This document shows positions 24,266 to 33,032 of a DNA stretch of 33,032 nucleotides, piece by piece. The notes under the pieces were generated by a model. That model saw nothing but the letters and a program-made list of their open reading frames with translations, made no database searches and was not told the DNA's origin. The stretch's first letter is position 1. The number at the start of each line of letters is the position of its first letter. The translations under genes and the position numbers were made by a program. Source of the stretch: Bacillota bacterium (GTDB lineage Bacteria > Bacillota > Clostridia > Oscillospirales > Acutalibacteraceae); contig JAEWBE010000093.1 in assembly GCA_023391275.1 (NCBI GenBank), positions 1 to 33,032 of the forward strand, read 5' to 3'.

Positions 24266-26050
24266 ATGAAAAAATTCACGAGGCTGTCGAGCAGATTACA
24301 GGGCCTGACTAATGCCATTGCCCGTTATCCCATGACAGCGGGGTTCCTTCTGGCCGCAGCAATTATAGTTGCCGTATCAATTAATACAGAAAAGCAGTAT
24401 GCGAAGCAGCTTTTTACCTGTGCGGTTGGTGCTGTTTTGTGTGCGGCGCTTCAGGCGGCCCATGAACGCTTTTTCTCGAAACCGTCCGCCCGATTTATTT
24501 TGATGGGCTGCGGCGCTGCCCTGACGTTGGGGTACTACCTAATCATCAGAACGGCCCCGGAACTCAGCGTGGAAATCAGCATACGGACATCGGTCGCGCT
24601 GCTGGCGTTGGTTTTTGCATTCATCTGGGTTCCTGTTATTCGAAGCAGGACCAGTTTTAACGAGAGTTTTATGGCCGTGTTCAAGTCCCTCTTCCACTCT
24701 CTATTCTACTCCGCTGTTCTCTTTGGCGGGTGCAGCCTCATTATCGTTGCGATTGACCGGCTGATCGTCCGTATGAGCGAAAAAGCTTATCCGCACACGG
24801 CGAACCTGGTCTTTGTGCTGTTCGCGCCTGTATTTTTTCTTTCTTTGATTCCGGTATATCCGGGGAAAAAAGACAAAAATGCGAGCCTGGAGAAAATCGG
24901 CGAGCAGAATGATGCGGTCAACAAAGCGGCATTTTGCCCTAAATTTCTGGAAGTTCTTATTTCATACATCGTTATCCCCCTGACGGCGGCATTTACGGTC
25001 ATTCTCCTGCTCTATATTGTGCTGAACATCAGAGCGGAGTTCTGGACCAATAACCTTTTGGAGCCCATGCTGGTCTCCTATGGGATTACAGTCATTCTGG
25101 TTTACATCCTGTCAAGCAGGCTGGAAAACAAATTTGCCGCTCTGTTCCGCCTGATTTTTCCAAAGGTGCTTATTCCTATCGTGTTGTTCCAGATTGTATC
25201 CTCAATCATCAGCCTGAGGGATACGGGAGTCACCCATACCCGCTATTTTGTTATCCTGTTTGGCGTTTTCGCCGTTTCCTCCGGCGTAGTGATGAGCACA
25301 GTCCCTGTGCGAAAAAACGGCATCATAGCCGCAATGCTTATTGCGTTTTCGGTCGTATCCATTATTCCCCCTGTTGACGCTTTCACGGCCAGCCGCCTCA
25401 GCCAGGAAAATATGCTGAAAACCGTACTGATACAAAACGGAATGTTAAAAAATAACACCATAACGCCGAACGGTTCCATTTCCGACAAGGATAAAGAAAG
25501 GATCGTTTTATCCGCCGAATATCTGGAAAGAATGGGGTATATTCGCCAAATCACGTGGCTGCCGAACGGTTTTGATGTTTACAGGGATTTTTACAATACG
25601 TTTGGTTTCCATGAATATGAACTGCCGGAAAAAGTCAACAGGTCAGTCAATGTTTCTATGAATTCGGAAACGCCGATTGACATTGCGGGATACGACACTC
25701 TTTCGCATGCTTTTATAAATTCCGATGAAAGCGGAAAAACAAAGATCTGCAATATTGAAAAATCGGGGAAAATCTACACCATTGCAAAAGAGAAAACAGG
25801 CGAGCAGTACAATATCGTTTTGACGGACGATAATAATCAGGAAATGATTCGCTTTAACACGGGTGAAATCTTTTCCAGATACCAGAACTATGCTGTGGAA
25901 AAGTCGGAATTATCCAATGAAGAGGCCTCTTTCTCAATCGAAAACGACAGGGCGAGAATGGCCTTTGTGGTACAGAATGCAAATATTGACGCTTCACTGA
26001 ATCAGATGCATTATTATGCCGATCTTTACCTTATGGTCGCGATCAAGTGA
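24266..26050 (+). CDS. DUF4153-like multi-pass membrane protein
   Basis: Membrane protein of about 594 aa, function unknown. The N-terminal two thirds (to about residue 385) hold around ten hydrophobic helices, for example the segments AGFLLAAAIIVAVSI and LVFAFIWVPVI; the last 200 residues are a soluble domain predicted outside the membrane. The layout fits DUF4153 proteins. ATG 24266 is chosen because GAAGGG at 24251-24256 has good spacing to it; GTG 24245 and ATG 24257 are in frame upstream but have no separate ribosome site. It stands alone between a terminator and the methyltransferase gene. Confidence 0.75.
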   Translation: MKKFTRLSSRLQGLTNAIARYPMTAGFLLAAAIIVAVSINTEKQYAKQLFTCAVGAVLCAALQAAHERFFSKPSARFILMGCGAALTLGYYLIIRTAPELSVEISIRTSVALLALVFAFIWVPVIRSRTSFNESFMAVFKSLFHSLFYSAVLFGGCSLIIVAIDRLIVRMSEKAYPHTANLVFVLFAPVFFLSLIPVYPGKKDKNASLEKIGEQNDAVNKAAFCPKFLEVLISYIVIPLTAAFTVILLLYIVLNIRAEFWTNNLLEPMLVSYGITVILVYILSSRLENKFAALFRLIFPKVLIPIVLFQIVSSIISLRDTGVTHTRYFVILFGVFAVSSGVVMSTVPVRKNGIIAAMLIAFSVVSIIPPVDAFTASRLSQENMLKTVLIQNGMLKNNTITPNGSISDKDKERIVLSAEYLERMGYIRQITWLPNGFDVYRDFYNTFGFHEYELPEKVNRSVNVSMNSETPIDIAGYDTLSHAFINSDESGKTKICNIEKSGKIYTIAKEKTGEQYNIVLTDDNNQEMIRFNTGEIFSRYQNYAVEKSELSNEEASFSIENDRARMAFVVQNANIDASLNQMHYYADLYLMVAIK

Positions 26051-26160
26051 ATGCGGCGGCCGGGTATTTAACGGGAACCTGTGCAAGGCAGAGGAATGAC
26101 ACGGATGGCGGCAAAAGTTATCCGGAGGAGCGATAAAATTCTGTCGGAAGGAGATTCAAC

Positions 26161-26916
26161 TTGGAAACAACGATAAAATTTACCGGCAAAGCAGATGTCT
26201 ACGTTCAGTATCGTCCCGGCTATCCGAAAGAGTACATCAGCTATCTGATTTCGCACAACAATCTTACATCAGAGAAAACCGTTGCAGATATCGGTTCCGG
26301 TACAGGCATTCTGACCCGGCAATTGCTTGAGAAAAAATTGAAGGTAATTGCTGTTGAGCCGAATGATGATATGAGGACTGCTGCGGAACAGGCACTGAAG
26401 AATTATCCCGATTTTATTTCAATGAATGGTACTGCCGAAAATACAGGTATTAAAGATAACAGCGTCGATTTAATTACGGTTGCGCAGGCCTTTCACTGGT
26501 TCGATAAAATAAAATTCAAACTTGAGTGCATGCGAATATTAAAGCCGGACTCTACGGTAGCGCTTGTCTGGAACAGCAGAGATCTTTCAAGCGAATTGAT
26601 GGCCGAGAACGCGGCAATATGCAGAAAACTTTGTCCTTCCTTCAAGGGCTTTAGCGGGGGAATGAAAGAGACCTCCGAAATATACAGGCAATTTTTCCGT
26701 GATGGAAAATATGAATCCGATACGTTTCAAAATGATTTGGAGTATGATTTAGACAGCTTTGTAGGGCGAAATTTATCAGCTTCTTATGCCCCGAAGAACG
26801 CAGACCCAAATTATAAGGAATTTGTTGAAGCAATCGCTGAACTTTTTAAAAAGTACAGTAAGGACAACAGAATTATTTTGCCGAATACAACTCGGAGTTA
26901 CATGGGAAAGGTGTAG
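26161..26916 (+). CDS. Class I SAM-dependent methyltransferase
   Basis: Cytoplasmic methyltransferase of 251 aa, UbiE/Methyltransf_11 type. Motif I is VADIGSGTGILTRQL (near residue 41), an acidic residue ends strand 2 (AVEPND), and NGTAENTGIKDNSVDLITVAQAFHWFD (near 97-123, split here by motif) gives motifs II and III with the post-motif HWFD typical of the group. The start is a TTG, supported by GGAAGGAG at 26146-26153 with normal spacing. The substrate cannot be inferred. It is followed by a strong terminator and is probably a single-gene unit. Confidence 0.88.
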   Translation: METTIKFTGKADVYVQYRPGYPKEYISYLISHNNLTSEKTVADIGSGTGILTRQLLEKKLKVIAVEPNDDMRTAAEQALKNYPDFISMNGTAENTGIKDNSVDLITVAQAFHWFDKIKFKLECMRILKPDSTVALVWNSRDLSSELMAENAAICRKLCPSFKGFSGGMKETSEIYRQFFRDGKYESDTFQNDLEYDLDSFVGRNLSASYAPKNADPNYKEFVEAIAELFKKYSKDNRIILPNTTRSYMGKV

Positions 26917-26976
26917 ACAGGATTTTTCTTCTAAAAGCAGCACAAAAAAATCAGGGCAAAAGTAAATCAGACCATT

Positions 26977-27013
26977 GGCCGGTGCGGGGGTTGCTCCCCG
27001 TACCGGCCGTTTT
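26977..27013 (+). terminator. Rho-independent terminator after the methyltransferase gene
   Basis: A 13-bp stem (26977-26989 with 26996-27008, one G-U pair) with a 6-base loop is followed by GTTTTGC, about 60 bases after the methyltransferase stop. Confidence 0.85.
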
Positions 27014-27128
27014 GCATCACGGCCTCCCCTTATCTGTACTGGGGGCTGAAGATTGGTGGATGCTTAAAATATTGCGAATCAGGTGTTTATACAGTGAAAA
27101 TATGGAAATAATTTAAGTGGGTGATGTT

Positions 27129-28682
27129 ATGCCTGATTTATTTAAAAAGAATAAGCCGAAAGACAGCGCAGCCAGTCAGGCCACAAATCCGTTGGATGGA
27201 AAGGGTCTGAATCGGTCCCTGAATGATAATATAGCTTTGTTCAAAAATATTTTTCAAGATGACGAAACAGTGATTTTCAGGGAGTTTCAAAATAAACGGT
27301 TAAAAGCCGCGAAGTGCTGCATTATTTATGTTGACGGAATGGTAAATACAGAGGTCATTAACGAGAACATCATTCAGCCTGTTCTTCGCAGTGACTTGTC
27401 GGAAGATATTGAAAGCCACGATTTGCTGGAAGAACTAAAAAGCAAGGTTATTGTTTCAAACGATGTGACTTTGGAAGCTGAAATCAACAAAATAGCGAAA
27501 TGTGTTGTTTATGGGGATACGCTTTTTTTATTGGAAGGATATGACAGAGCGTTAATTATAAATTCAAAAGGCTGGCAGACAAGGTCAATCAGTGAGCCGG
27601 AGTGTGCAAAAGTTATTCGCGGGCCGAGGGAAGGCTTTACGGAATCAATTACTGTAAATTTGTCTTTGGTGCGGCGTAAAATAAAAGACCCCGATTTAAA
27701 ATTCAAGGTCAAGGAAATTGGGGAAAGAACGCATACAAAGACTTGTATCTGTTACATGAAAAGTCTGGCTTCGGATGCTGTCCTGAGCGAATTAGAGCAG
27801 CGTCTGAATCAAATAAATATTGATGGGATTATCGATTCCGGGTACGTCCAGGAACTGATCAAAGATGCGCCCTATTCTCCTTTTGAGACGGTGGGCTCAA
27901 GCGAAAGGCCCGACGTCATTGCGGCAAAGCTTTTAGAGGGCAGAATAGCCCTGTTTGTTGATGGAAGCCCCTTTGTGCTGACAGTTCCGTATGTGGTCGT
28001 CGAGAATTTCCAATCTAATGAGGACTACTATAATAACTACATTTTTGCGACTATGAATCGCCTGATCCGAGGCTTTACGGCAGTAACCTCCATTGCGATT
28101 CCGGCGGTGTTCCTGTCAATTGTCACTTACCACCAGGAAATGCTGCCCACCCCCTTGCTGCTGAGCTTTTCTGCTTCAAGGCAGGGCGTCCCCATTCCGA
28201 CCACAGTATCCTTGTTTCTTATGCTTTTTGTATTTGATATTTTACGCGAGGTTGGCACCAGAATGCCGGCCCCGATCGGTCAGGCAGTTAATATTGTTGG
28301 CGCGCTTGTGTTGGGTCAAGCTGCTGTAGAAGCAAAATTGGTGAGCGCCCCAGTTGTTATTATTACTGCTCTGACAGGAATTATGACATTAATCAATATG
28401 AATTTTATCAGTGCCACTATTCTTTTTCGCAATTTTTTATTGCTGGGAGCTTCGTTTTTGGGAATTTATGGATTTTCAATGTGCATCATTGTTATGTATC
28501 TTCATTTAATGAGCATACGTTCCTTTGGCGTGCCTTATATGATGAATGTTACGAAAGGTAAAAACCATGACGGACAGGATGCATGGATTCGTGCGCCGTG
28601 GTGGACAATGACTTTAAGACCTAAAATTATTGCAGCGAAAAACCTGGTCAGGCAGTCATCGCCCAAGAGCAAGGGGAAATAG
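27129..28682 (+). CDS. Spore germination receptor A subunit (GerA/GerKA family)
   Basis: Inner spore membrane component of a nutrient germinant receptor, 517 aa. A hydrophilic N-terminal half (about 1-290) with NRSLNDNI, CIIYVDGMVN and EGFTESITVNLSLVRRKI-like family segments is followed by the DSGYVQELI and FVLTVPYVVVENFQ region and then about five membrane helices (about 300-470). The ATG at 27129 is preferred over GTG 27117, because GGGTGAT at 27118-27125 serves the former. First gene of the operon A, C, D-like, B. No clear sigma-G promoter was identified upstream by eye, although this operon type is normally forespore expressed. Confidence 0.93.
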   Translation: MPDLFKKNKPKDSAASQATNPLDGKGLNRSLNDNIALFKNIFQDDETVIFREFQNKRLKAAKCCIIYVDGMVNTEVINENIIQPVLRSDLSEDIESHDLLEELKSKVIVSNDVTLEAEINKIAKCVVYGDTLFLLEGYDRALIINSKGWQTRSISEPECAKVIRGPREGFTESITVNLSLVRRKIKDPDLKFKVKEIGERTHTKTCICYMKSLASDAVLSELEQRLNQINIDGIIDSGYVQELIKDAPYSPFETVGSSERPDVIAAKLLEGRIALFVDGSPFVLTVPYVVVENFQSNEDYYNNYIFATMNRLIRGFTAVTSIAIPAVFLSIVTYHQEMLPTPLLLSFSASRQGVPIPTTVSLFLMLFVFDILREVGTRMPAPIGQAVNIVGALVLGQAAVEAKLVSAPVVIITALTGIMTLINMNFISATILFRNFLLLGASFLGIYGFSMCIIVMYLHLMSIRSFGVPYMMNVTKGKNHDGQDAWIRAPWWTMTLRPKIIAAKNLVRQSSPKSKGK

Positions 28683-28687
28683 CCTGT

Positions 28688-29821
28688 ATGAAAAAGATCA
28701 AAATTGCCTTGCTGATATTAATAATTTTGATAAATTCAGTATCCATTACAGGCTGCTGGAATTATAGGGAAATCGATCAGTTTTTGATTGTAACGGGGAT
28801 AGCCGTAGATAAAGGGATAAACGATCATTATAAAGTAACTGCTGAAACTGCCCTGATCAGCGGGGGGAAAGATTCGAAAACAACGTCAAAAACGATTGCG
28901 GCGGAAGGGAGAACCCTGTTTGACGCAGTAAGAAACATGATATCCTTGTCCGGAAAAAGACTTTATTGGAGCCATTCAAAAGTTATTATTCTGAGTAAGG
29001 AGATTGCAAGCGAAGGGATAACCAAAGTCATTGATTGGTACACCCGTGACTCCGAGGCAAGGGAGGATGTTTACCTTTTGGTTTCAAAAGAAGCGACTGC
29101 TGAAGAAATATTTGATCCGGAAGGGACTACAGAGGATATCAAATCGTTTATATTAAGTCAAATGATAAAAAATCAAGTGAGTTTGAGCAAAGCCCCTGTA
29201 ATTGATATTCTTCAGTATGGTATTAATTCACAGGTGAAAGGAATATCGACAGTAATTCCGGCTGTGAGTTTAATCAGAATGAATGATAAAACGGTGATTC
29301 AGGTTATGGGGAGTGCAGTGATTAAGGACGATAAAATGGTAGGTTTTCTAAATGGTGACGAGACAAAAGACTTGAGTTTTATTAGAGACGAAGTAAGAGG
29401 AGGAGTGTTAACGGAAGAAATGCAAACGGACAACGGACCCGCACCGGCTTCTCTTGAAATATTTAAGAATCAAACAAAAGTTATGCCTGTTGTAAACGGC
29501 AAGGATATAAGAATAGATTTAAATATAGAAACAACAGTTGCCATTGATGAAATTGATGGCGTGGAAAATCTGATCAGTGAGGAACAACGAACGAAACTGG
29601 AACAAAGTACTGAGAACACATTAAAAAAACAAATTCAGGAACTGATTCGGAAAATACAATCGGAATATGGCGCGGATATTTTCGGGTTTGGGGAAGAGTT
29701 ACGGGAAAATAAAGCGCAGGTGTGGAAAAGTGTGGGAAATAATTGGGAGGATATTTTTAAACATTTAACGGTAAATGTTAAAATGGATGTGCATATCAAA
29801 AACAGTGCGGTATTATCCTAG
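28688..29821 (+). CDS. Spore germination receptor C subunit, lipoprotein (Ger(x)C family)
   Basis: Lipoprotein of 377 aa anchored to the outer face of the inner spore membrane. The signal peptide ends in the lipobox SITGC with the modified Cys near residue 23, followed by the family start WNYREIDQFLIVTGIAVDKG. Further Ger(x)C landmarks are GRTLFDAVRNMISLSGKRLYWSHSK in the N-terminal domain and the C-terminal region FGFGEELRENKAQVWKS-like before the VNVKMDVHI end strand. It begins 5 bases after the A subunit stop behind AAGGGGAA. Length is normal for the family. Confidence 0.93.
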   Translation: MKKIKIALLILIILINSVSITGCWNYREIDQFLIVTGIAVDKGINDHYKVTAETALISGGKDSKTTSKTIAAEGRTLFDAVRNMISLSGKRLYWSHSKVIILSKEIASEGITKVIDWYTRDSEAREDVYLLVSKEATAEEIFDPEGTTEDIKSFILSQMIKNQVSLSKAPVIDILQYGINSQVKGISTVIPAVSLIRMNDKTVIQVMGSAVIKDDKMVGFLNGDETKDLSFIRDEVRGGVLTEEMQTDNGPAPASLEIFKNQTKVMPVVNGKDIRIDLNIETTVAIDEIDGVENLISEEQRTKLEQSTENTLKKQIQELIRKIQSEYGADIFGFGEELRENKAQVWKSVGNNWEDIFKHLTVNVKMDVHIKNSAVLS

Positions 29822-29847
29822 TCTTTTCAGGAAGGTGATTCCAGGCA

Positions 29848-30057
29848 ATGGTTGGGGTTGTAGTTATAGCGTATTCTTTTTTAGCTGTTTATGACTTGGT
29901 GCCTTTATTCAAGCAGAAGCTCTGGCATGACTTTTGGGTGAGCGCCGCATTGGGCATTCTTTCATTTACAATTGCTGTATTATTATGCCTGAATGTAAAA
30001 ATTCCAAGCCCTGAACAACCAGTTCGCGAATGGATTACTTCTATATTCGGAAAGTAG
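29848..30057 (+). CDS. Small two-helix membrane protein, Ger D-subunit-like
   Basis: Protein of 69 aa with two hydrophobic segments (about 2-20 and 31-49) and a short hydrophilic tail. It lies between the C and B subunit genes with 26 and 9 bases spacing and has AAGGTGATT before the ATG. Small two-TM proteins encoded in ger operons, called D subunits in Bacillus, modulate receptor function; size, topology and position fit this, though sequence homology was not tested. Confidence 0.75.
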   Translation: MVGVVVIAYSFLAVYDLVPLFKQKLWHDFWVSAALGILSFTIAVLLCLNVKIPSPEQPVREWITSIFGK

Positions 30058-30066
30058 GATGATATC

Positions 30067-31188
30067 ATGCAAAAGGAGCAAATTACCGACAAGGAAGCAA
30101 TTTGTATCTTGATCGCGTTCATTATTGGAAGCACTCTCATTATCGGCATTGGAGGAGAAGCGAAAAATGACGCATGGGTGGCGGGAATCGTGGGCGTTAT
30201 TATGGTCGCCCCCATGCTGCTCATATATTCAAGAATGATATCACTGTTTCCGGGAAAAGATTTATTTGATATTCTGATGATAACACTTGGGAAAGTGATG
30301 GGCAGAGCCGTTGCCATTTTGTATATTCTGTATTCTTTTCATCTGGGCGCGCTGGTGCTGCGCAATTTCGGCGAATTCATCAATACAGTAGCCATGCCTG
30401 AAACACCAATGTTTATTCCCATGCTTAGTATGGGCCTTGTGTGCGTTATCGCTGCCCGGTTGGGAATTGAGGTGGTGGGAAGAACCACTGCGTATTTTCT
30501 TCCGCTGATCTTTTTCATTCTGATAGCGGTGCAACTGCTGGCAATACCGCAGCTTCAGCTAAACTATTTGAAACCTGTTTTAGAAAATGATACGCTCTCC
30601 ATATTGAAAGGCGGGTTTTCTACTTTTTCATTTCCTTATGCCGAAACAGTGTTGTTTATTGGCGTCTTCGGTTCGTTAAAGACAAAAAAGTCACCTTTTA
30701 AGGTTTATCTCTGGGGAATTTTGATTTCGACCGTCATTATAATTGTCACTACAATTCGGAATATCGGGGTGCTGGGCCCCATGATTGACCACTTTTATTT
30801 TCCGTCTTATGAGGCTGTGAGCAGGATCAGCATCGGTGATTTTTTGGAAAGAATAGAAGTCACCGTGTCTATCGTATTTATATTCGGTGTTTTAATAAAA
30901 ACGTCTGTCTGCTTATTGGTCACATGTAAAGGGATTGAAAAGGTGTTTAATCTAAAAGATTACAGGTCGGTTGTAATACAGACCGGGCTGTTAATGGTTT
31001 ATTTTGCTTATATCATTTATGACAATAGCATGGAGATGAAGTACTGGGCTTTTAAAGTTTATTCATATTACGCGTTCCCCGTACAGGTCATTCTGCCCGT
31101 TATGGTATGGGGGGTGGCGGAGATTAAGAGGAAAATGACCGGTTCAGCAGGAAAGAAAGCAGGTATTCCCGAATCGACCAATGAATAG
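30067..31188 (+). CDS. Spore germination receptor B subunit (GerAB/GerKB family permease)
   Basis: Integral membrane subunit of 373 aa in the amino acid/polyamine transporter superfamily, thought to bind the germinant. About ten hydrophobic helices are visible, beginning with DKEAICILIAFIIGSTLI, and the family segments PGKDLFDI, VLRNFGEFIN and FSFPYAETVLF are present. It lies 9 bases after the D-like gene and is the last gene of the operon; the terminator stem begins at its stop codon. Which nutrient it senses cannot be predicted. Confidence 0.93.
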   Translation: MQKEQITDKEAICILIAFIIGSTLIIGIGGEAKNDAWVAGIVGVIMVAPMLLIYSRMISLFPGKDLFDILMITLGKVMGRAVAILYILYSFHLGALVLRNFGEFINTVAMPETPMFIPMLSMGLVCVIAARLGIEVVGRTTAYFLPLIFFILIAVQLLAIPQLQLNYLKPVLENDTLSILKGGFSTFSFPYAETVLFIGVFGSLKTKKSPFKVYLWGILISTVIIIVTTIRNIGVLGPMIDHFYFPSYEAVSRISIGDFLERIEVTVSIVFIFGVLIKTSVCLLVTCKGIEKVFNLKDYRSVVIQTGLLMVYFAYIIYDNSMEMKYWAFKVYSYYAFPVQVILPVMVWGVAEIKRKMTGSAGKKAGIPESTNE

Positions 31189-31226
31189 AGGTGCCTTGCG
31201 CAAAGCGCGGGGCACCTCTGTTTTTT
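31187..31226 (+). terminator. Strong terminator of the germination operon
   Basis: A 15-bp stem (31187-31201 with 31205-31219, two G-U pairs) with an AAA loop is followed by G and six T. Its first bases overlap the stop codon of the B subunit gene. Confidence 0.93.
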
Positions 31227-31433
31227 GGAAGCTCTGTCTTAGCGACCCGGCGGTATCCGTTATTATTTTGATAAAAGGTTATTAAGCCGACAGTGGGTAT
31301 GCTGCTAAAACGATACACTAAATATAATAAGATTTTATTAAACCTTAAGCTTTTACAATACAGCAGTATTAACAATTGATTCGTGGGTTTTATAGCATAT
31401 CGGCACAGAATAGCTTGTAATATTAAGTTTTTC

Positions 31434-31462
31434 TTGACACTTTTACAGGCAGAAGTTATTAT
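31434..31462 (+). promoter_or_regulatory. Sigma-A promoter of the LacI/ribokinase operon
   Basis: TTGACA (31434-31439), a 17-base spacer and TATTAT (31457-31462) form a near-consensus promoter 60 bases before the LacI-family gene. The stretch from 31227 to 31433 before it is A+T-rich and holds nothing else recognised. Confidence 0.8.
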
Positions 31463-31472
31463 AAAAATTGAT

Positions 31473-31482
31473 AAAACGTTTT
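31473..31482. promoter_or_regulatory. LacI-family operator, probable autoregulation site
   Basis: The palindrome AAAACGTTTT with central CG, flanked by TGAT and ATCA, sits just after the -10, where a bound LacI-family repressor would block the promoter. The central CG palindrome is typical of LacI/RbsR-type sites. Confidence 0.6.
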
Positions 31483-31524
31483 AATCATTGAATAATTAAA
31501 GGGCCAATGTCGGGAGGGGACGCT

Positions 31525-32541
31525 GTGGCTGTAACAATTAAGGATATTGCCAGAATTACCGGATTGTCCACGTCAACTGTTTCACTTGTGCTGAATCATG
31601 CGGAATGCCGCATAGCGTCAGCCACACGGGAAAAAGTACTGAAAGCAGCCAAAGAAATGAATTATCGTCCCAACCGTTTGGCAGCCGGACTGGTGACCAG
31701 AAAATCAAAGACAATTGGTTTGATTGTGCCGGACATCACCAATGGATTTTTTGCGGAAATTGCGGCAGAGGTGGAGAACGAATGCATGTCGGCGGGCTAT
31801 AGTGTGATTCTTTGCAACACGAATGACATGCCCGCACAGGATGTGCACTATGTGGATTTGCTGTTGGAAAGTAATATCGATGGCGTCTTGTTTGTCACAG
31901 CGGCCAGTTTGGAGAGAAGCGGAGTGGATGAATGCCTGCGTTTGCTGAATGATGCGGATGTTCCCGTGGTATTCATCGACCGTGAATGGTATAGTGAAAC
32001 GATGGTGAATGTTATTTCAGACAACGAGCAGGGCGGTTATCTTGCCTGTCAGCATTTGCTGGACCTCGGCCACACGCGAATCGGTTACATCTCGGGGCCG
32101 ATGGGCGTCCAGTCTGCCCAAAGAAGACTGTATGGATATATTCAGGCGCTGCAGGATCGGGGATTGCCCTTTGCTTCCGAGCTGGTGCTCGAAGGCGATT
32201 ATCACACCGAATCCGGCTATGTGTTGAGTAAGAGGCTGCTGGCACAGGATGTTACCGCCATTATCGCAGGCAATGACATGATGGCGCTCGGCGTGTACAA
32301 ACAGGTTCGCGAGAAAAAGCTGAAAATTCCGCGGGAAATCTCAGTTGTGGGGTTTGACAACCTGGCGTTTACCGGATTTTTGGAAGTTCCGCTTACAACG
32401 GTGGCTCAGCCGACGGGGGAGATGGGTAAAACATCTGCTCAAAAACTGCTGCGAATGCTGGACAGGCAGCCGCAGCAAAGCGCGGTGTTCAGTCCGCAGT
32501 TGGTGGTACGCGATTCTACCGCTCCCCCGCGGTCTACTTAA
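31525..32541 (+). CDS. LacI-family transcriptional repressor
   Basis: Sugar-responsive repressor of 338 aa. The N-terminal HTH (VTIKDIARITGLSTSTVS) and hinge helix region (NYRPNRLAAGL) are followed by a periplasmic-binding-protein-like ligand domain (IGLIVPDITNGFFAEIA near 62, SVVGFDNLAFTGF near 275). GTG 31525 is chosen over ATG 31507, because GGGAGGGG at 31512-31519 lies directly before it and family proteins begin at this VTIKDIA. The gene is followed after 26 bases by a ribokinase-like gene, so ribose or a related sugar or nucleoside is the likely inducer; this is inference. Confidence 0.93.
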   Translation: MAVTIKDIARITGLSTSTVSLVLNHAECRIASATREKVLKAAKEMNYRPNRLAAGLVTRKSKTIGLIVPDITNGFFAEIAAEVENECMSAGYSVILCNTNDMPAQDVHYVDLLLESNIDGVLFVTAASLERSGVDECLRLLNDADVPVVFIDREWYSETMVNVISDNEQGGYLACQHLLDLGHTRIGYISGPMGVQSAQRRLYGYIQALQDRGLPFASELVLEGDYHTESGYVLSKRLLAQDVTAIIAGNDMMALGVYKQVREKKLKIPREISVVGFDNLAFTGFLEVPLTTVAQPTGEMGKTSAQKLLRMLDRQPQQSAVFSPQLVVRDSTAPPRST

Positions 32542-32567
32542 TAATCATATGGACAGGAGTTAAAAAG

Positions 32568-33032
32568 ATGAAAAAGATTTTAAATGTTGGTTCCATTAAC
32601 ATGGACCATGTCTATGCAGTGCCTCATTTTGTGCAGCCGGGCGAAACGCTGTCCTCTGTGTCACTAAAGCATTTTCCGGGTGGGAAAGGGCTGAATCAAT
32701 CAGTGGCGCTGGCACATGCCGGCGGGAATGTGTTTCATGCCGGAAAAACGGGCCCGGATGGGCATGAACTGGTCCAGCAGCTGCTGCACGCAGGTGTGAA
32801 TATTGAAAACATTGACTGTACCGGAAGTGTTACGGGTCACACTGTTATTCAGGTAACGCCGAAGGGGCAAAATTGCATCCTGCTGTATCCGGGCGCGAAC
32901 CACGAATTGGGAACCGATTATCTGGACAAAGTATTCGGCAGGTTCGAAAAAGGCGATATTCTGGCACTGCAAAACGAAGTGAACGATATTGCCTATATGA
33001 TGGAGAGAGCGCATCAGGCGGGCATGGATATT
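32568..33032 (+). CDS. rbsK: Ribokinase-like PfkB-family sugar kinase, 3'-truncated by window end
   Basis: N-terminal 155 residues of a PfkB-family kinase that phosphorylates ribose or a related sugar with ATP. NVGSINMDHVY near residue 5 and the first PfkB signature GGKGLNQSVALAHAGG near 42 match ribokinases (GGKGANQA form), as do GPDGHELVQQL and GHTVIQVTPKGQN. ACAGGAG lies 9 bases before the ATG. The ATP-binding second signature and catalytic Asp lie beyond the window. It is transcribed with the LacI-family gene. Confidence 0.85.
   Translation, partial: MKKILNVGSINMDHVYAVPHFVQPGETLSSVSLKHFPGGKGLNQSVALAHAGGNVFHAGKTGPDGHELVQQLLHAGVNIENIDCTGSVTGHTVIQVTPKGQNCILLYPGANHELGTDYLDKVFGRFEKGDILALQNEVNDIAYMMERAHQAGMDI

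Noticed and set aside
27030..27128. Sigma-G promoter for the germination operon
   Set aside because: Expected from biology, but no pair of elements close to the sigma-G consensus with correct spacing was found by eye.

Overview
The window looks like chromosomal DNA of an endospore-forming, low-to-mid GC Firmicute, most likely a member of the Clostridia. The evidence is a GerA-type spore germination operon, KdpD/KdpE regulators with a Gram-positive-style c-di-AMP motif, strong AGGAGG-type ribosome binding sites with several GTG or TTG starts, and simple hairpin plus T-run terminators. No rRNA, tRNA, CRISPR array or intact insertion sequence was seen.

Region 1 (1-10263) is a potassium homeostasis block. 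It opens with a 5'-truncated kdpD and an overlapping kdpE, followed by a second KdpD-like kinase without the cytoplasmic sensor domains and a second OmpR-type regulator; a strong terminator closes this set. Next comes a tightly coupled potassium uptake operon: two overlapping single-unit TrkA/RCK genes, a 34-codon membrane micro-ORF, TrkH, and a secreted or anchored OB-fold-like protein whose start overlaps the trkH stop. Two more RCK genes lie convergently on the minus strand; one is N-domain only and the other has a degenerate nucleotide-binding loop. No kdpFABC genes are visible here; they may lie upstream of the window.

Region 2 (about 10264-23895) is a phage-defence island. A short Cro/C1-type regulator stands behind an extended -10 promoter that contains a 20-bp-spaced direct repeat. 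It is followed by brxA, brxB, brxC, pglX and pglZ, the order of a type 1 BREX system. The brxL gene expected after pglZ is absent; about 100 bases with a 13-codon ORF remain, followed by a macrodomain protein with an HTH-like C-terminal region and a VWA-domain protein. This brxL-less BREX with macro and VWA genes is the most interesting feature of the window.

Region 3 (about 23896-31230) holds two tandem hairpins, a DUF4153-type membrane protein, a class I methyltransferase, a terminator, and a four-gene germination receptor operon in the order A, C, small two-TM D-like subunit, B, ending in a strong terminator. Region 4 (31230-33032) is the start of a sugar operon: a consensus sigma-A promoter with a LacI-type operator, a LacI-family repressor, and a ribokinase-like gene cut by the window end.
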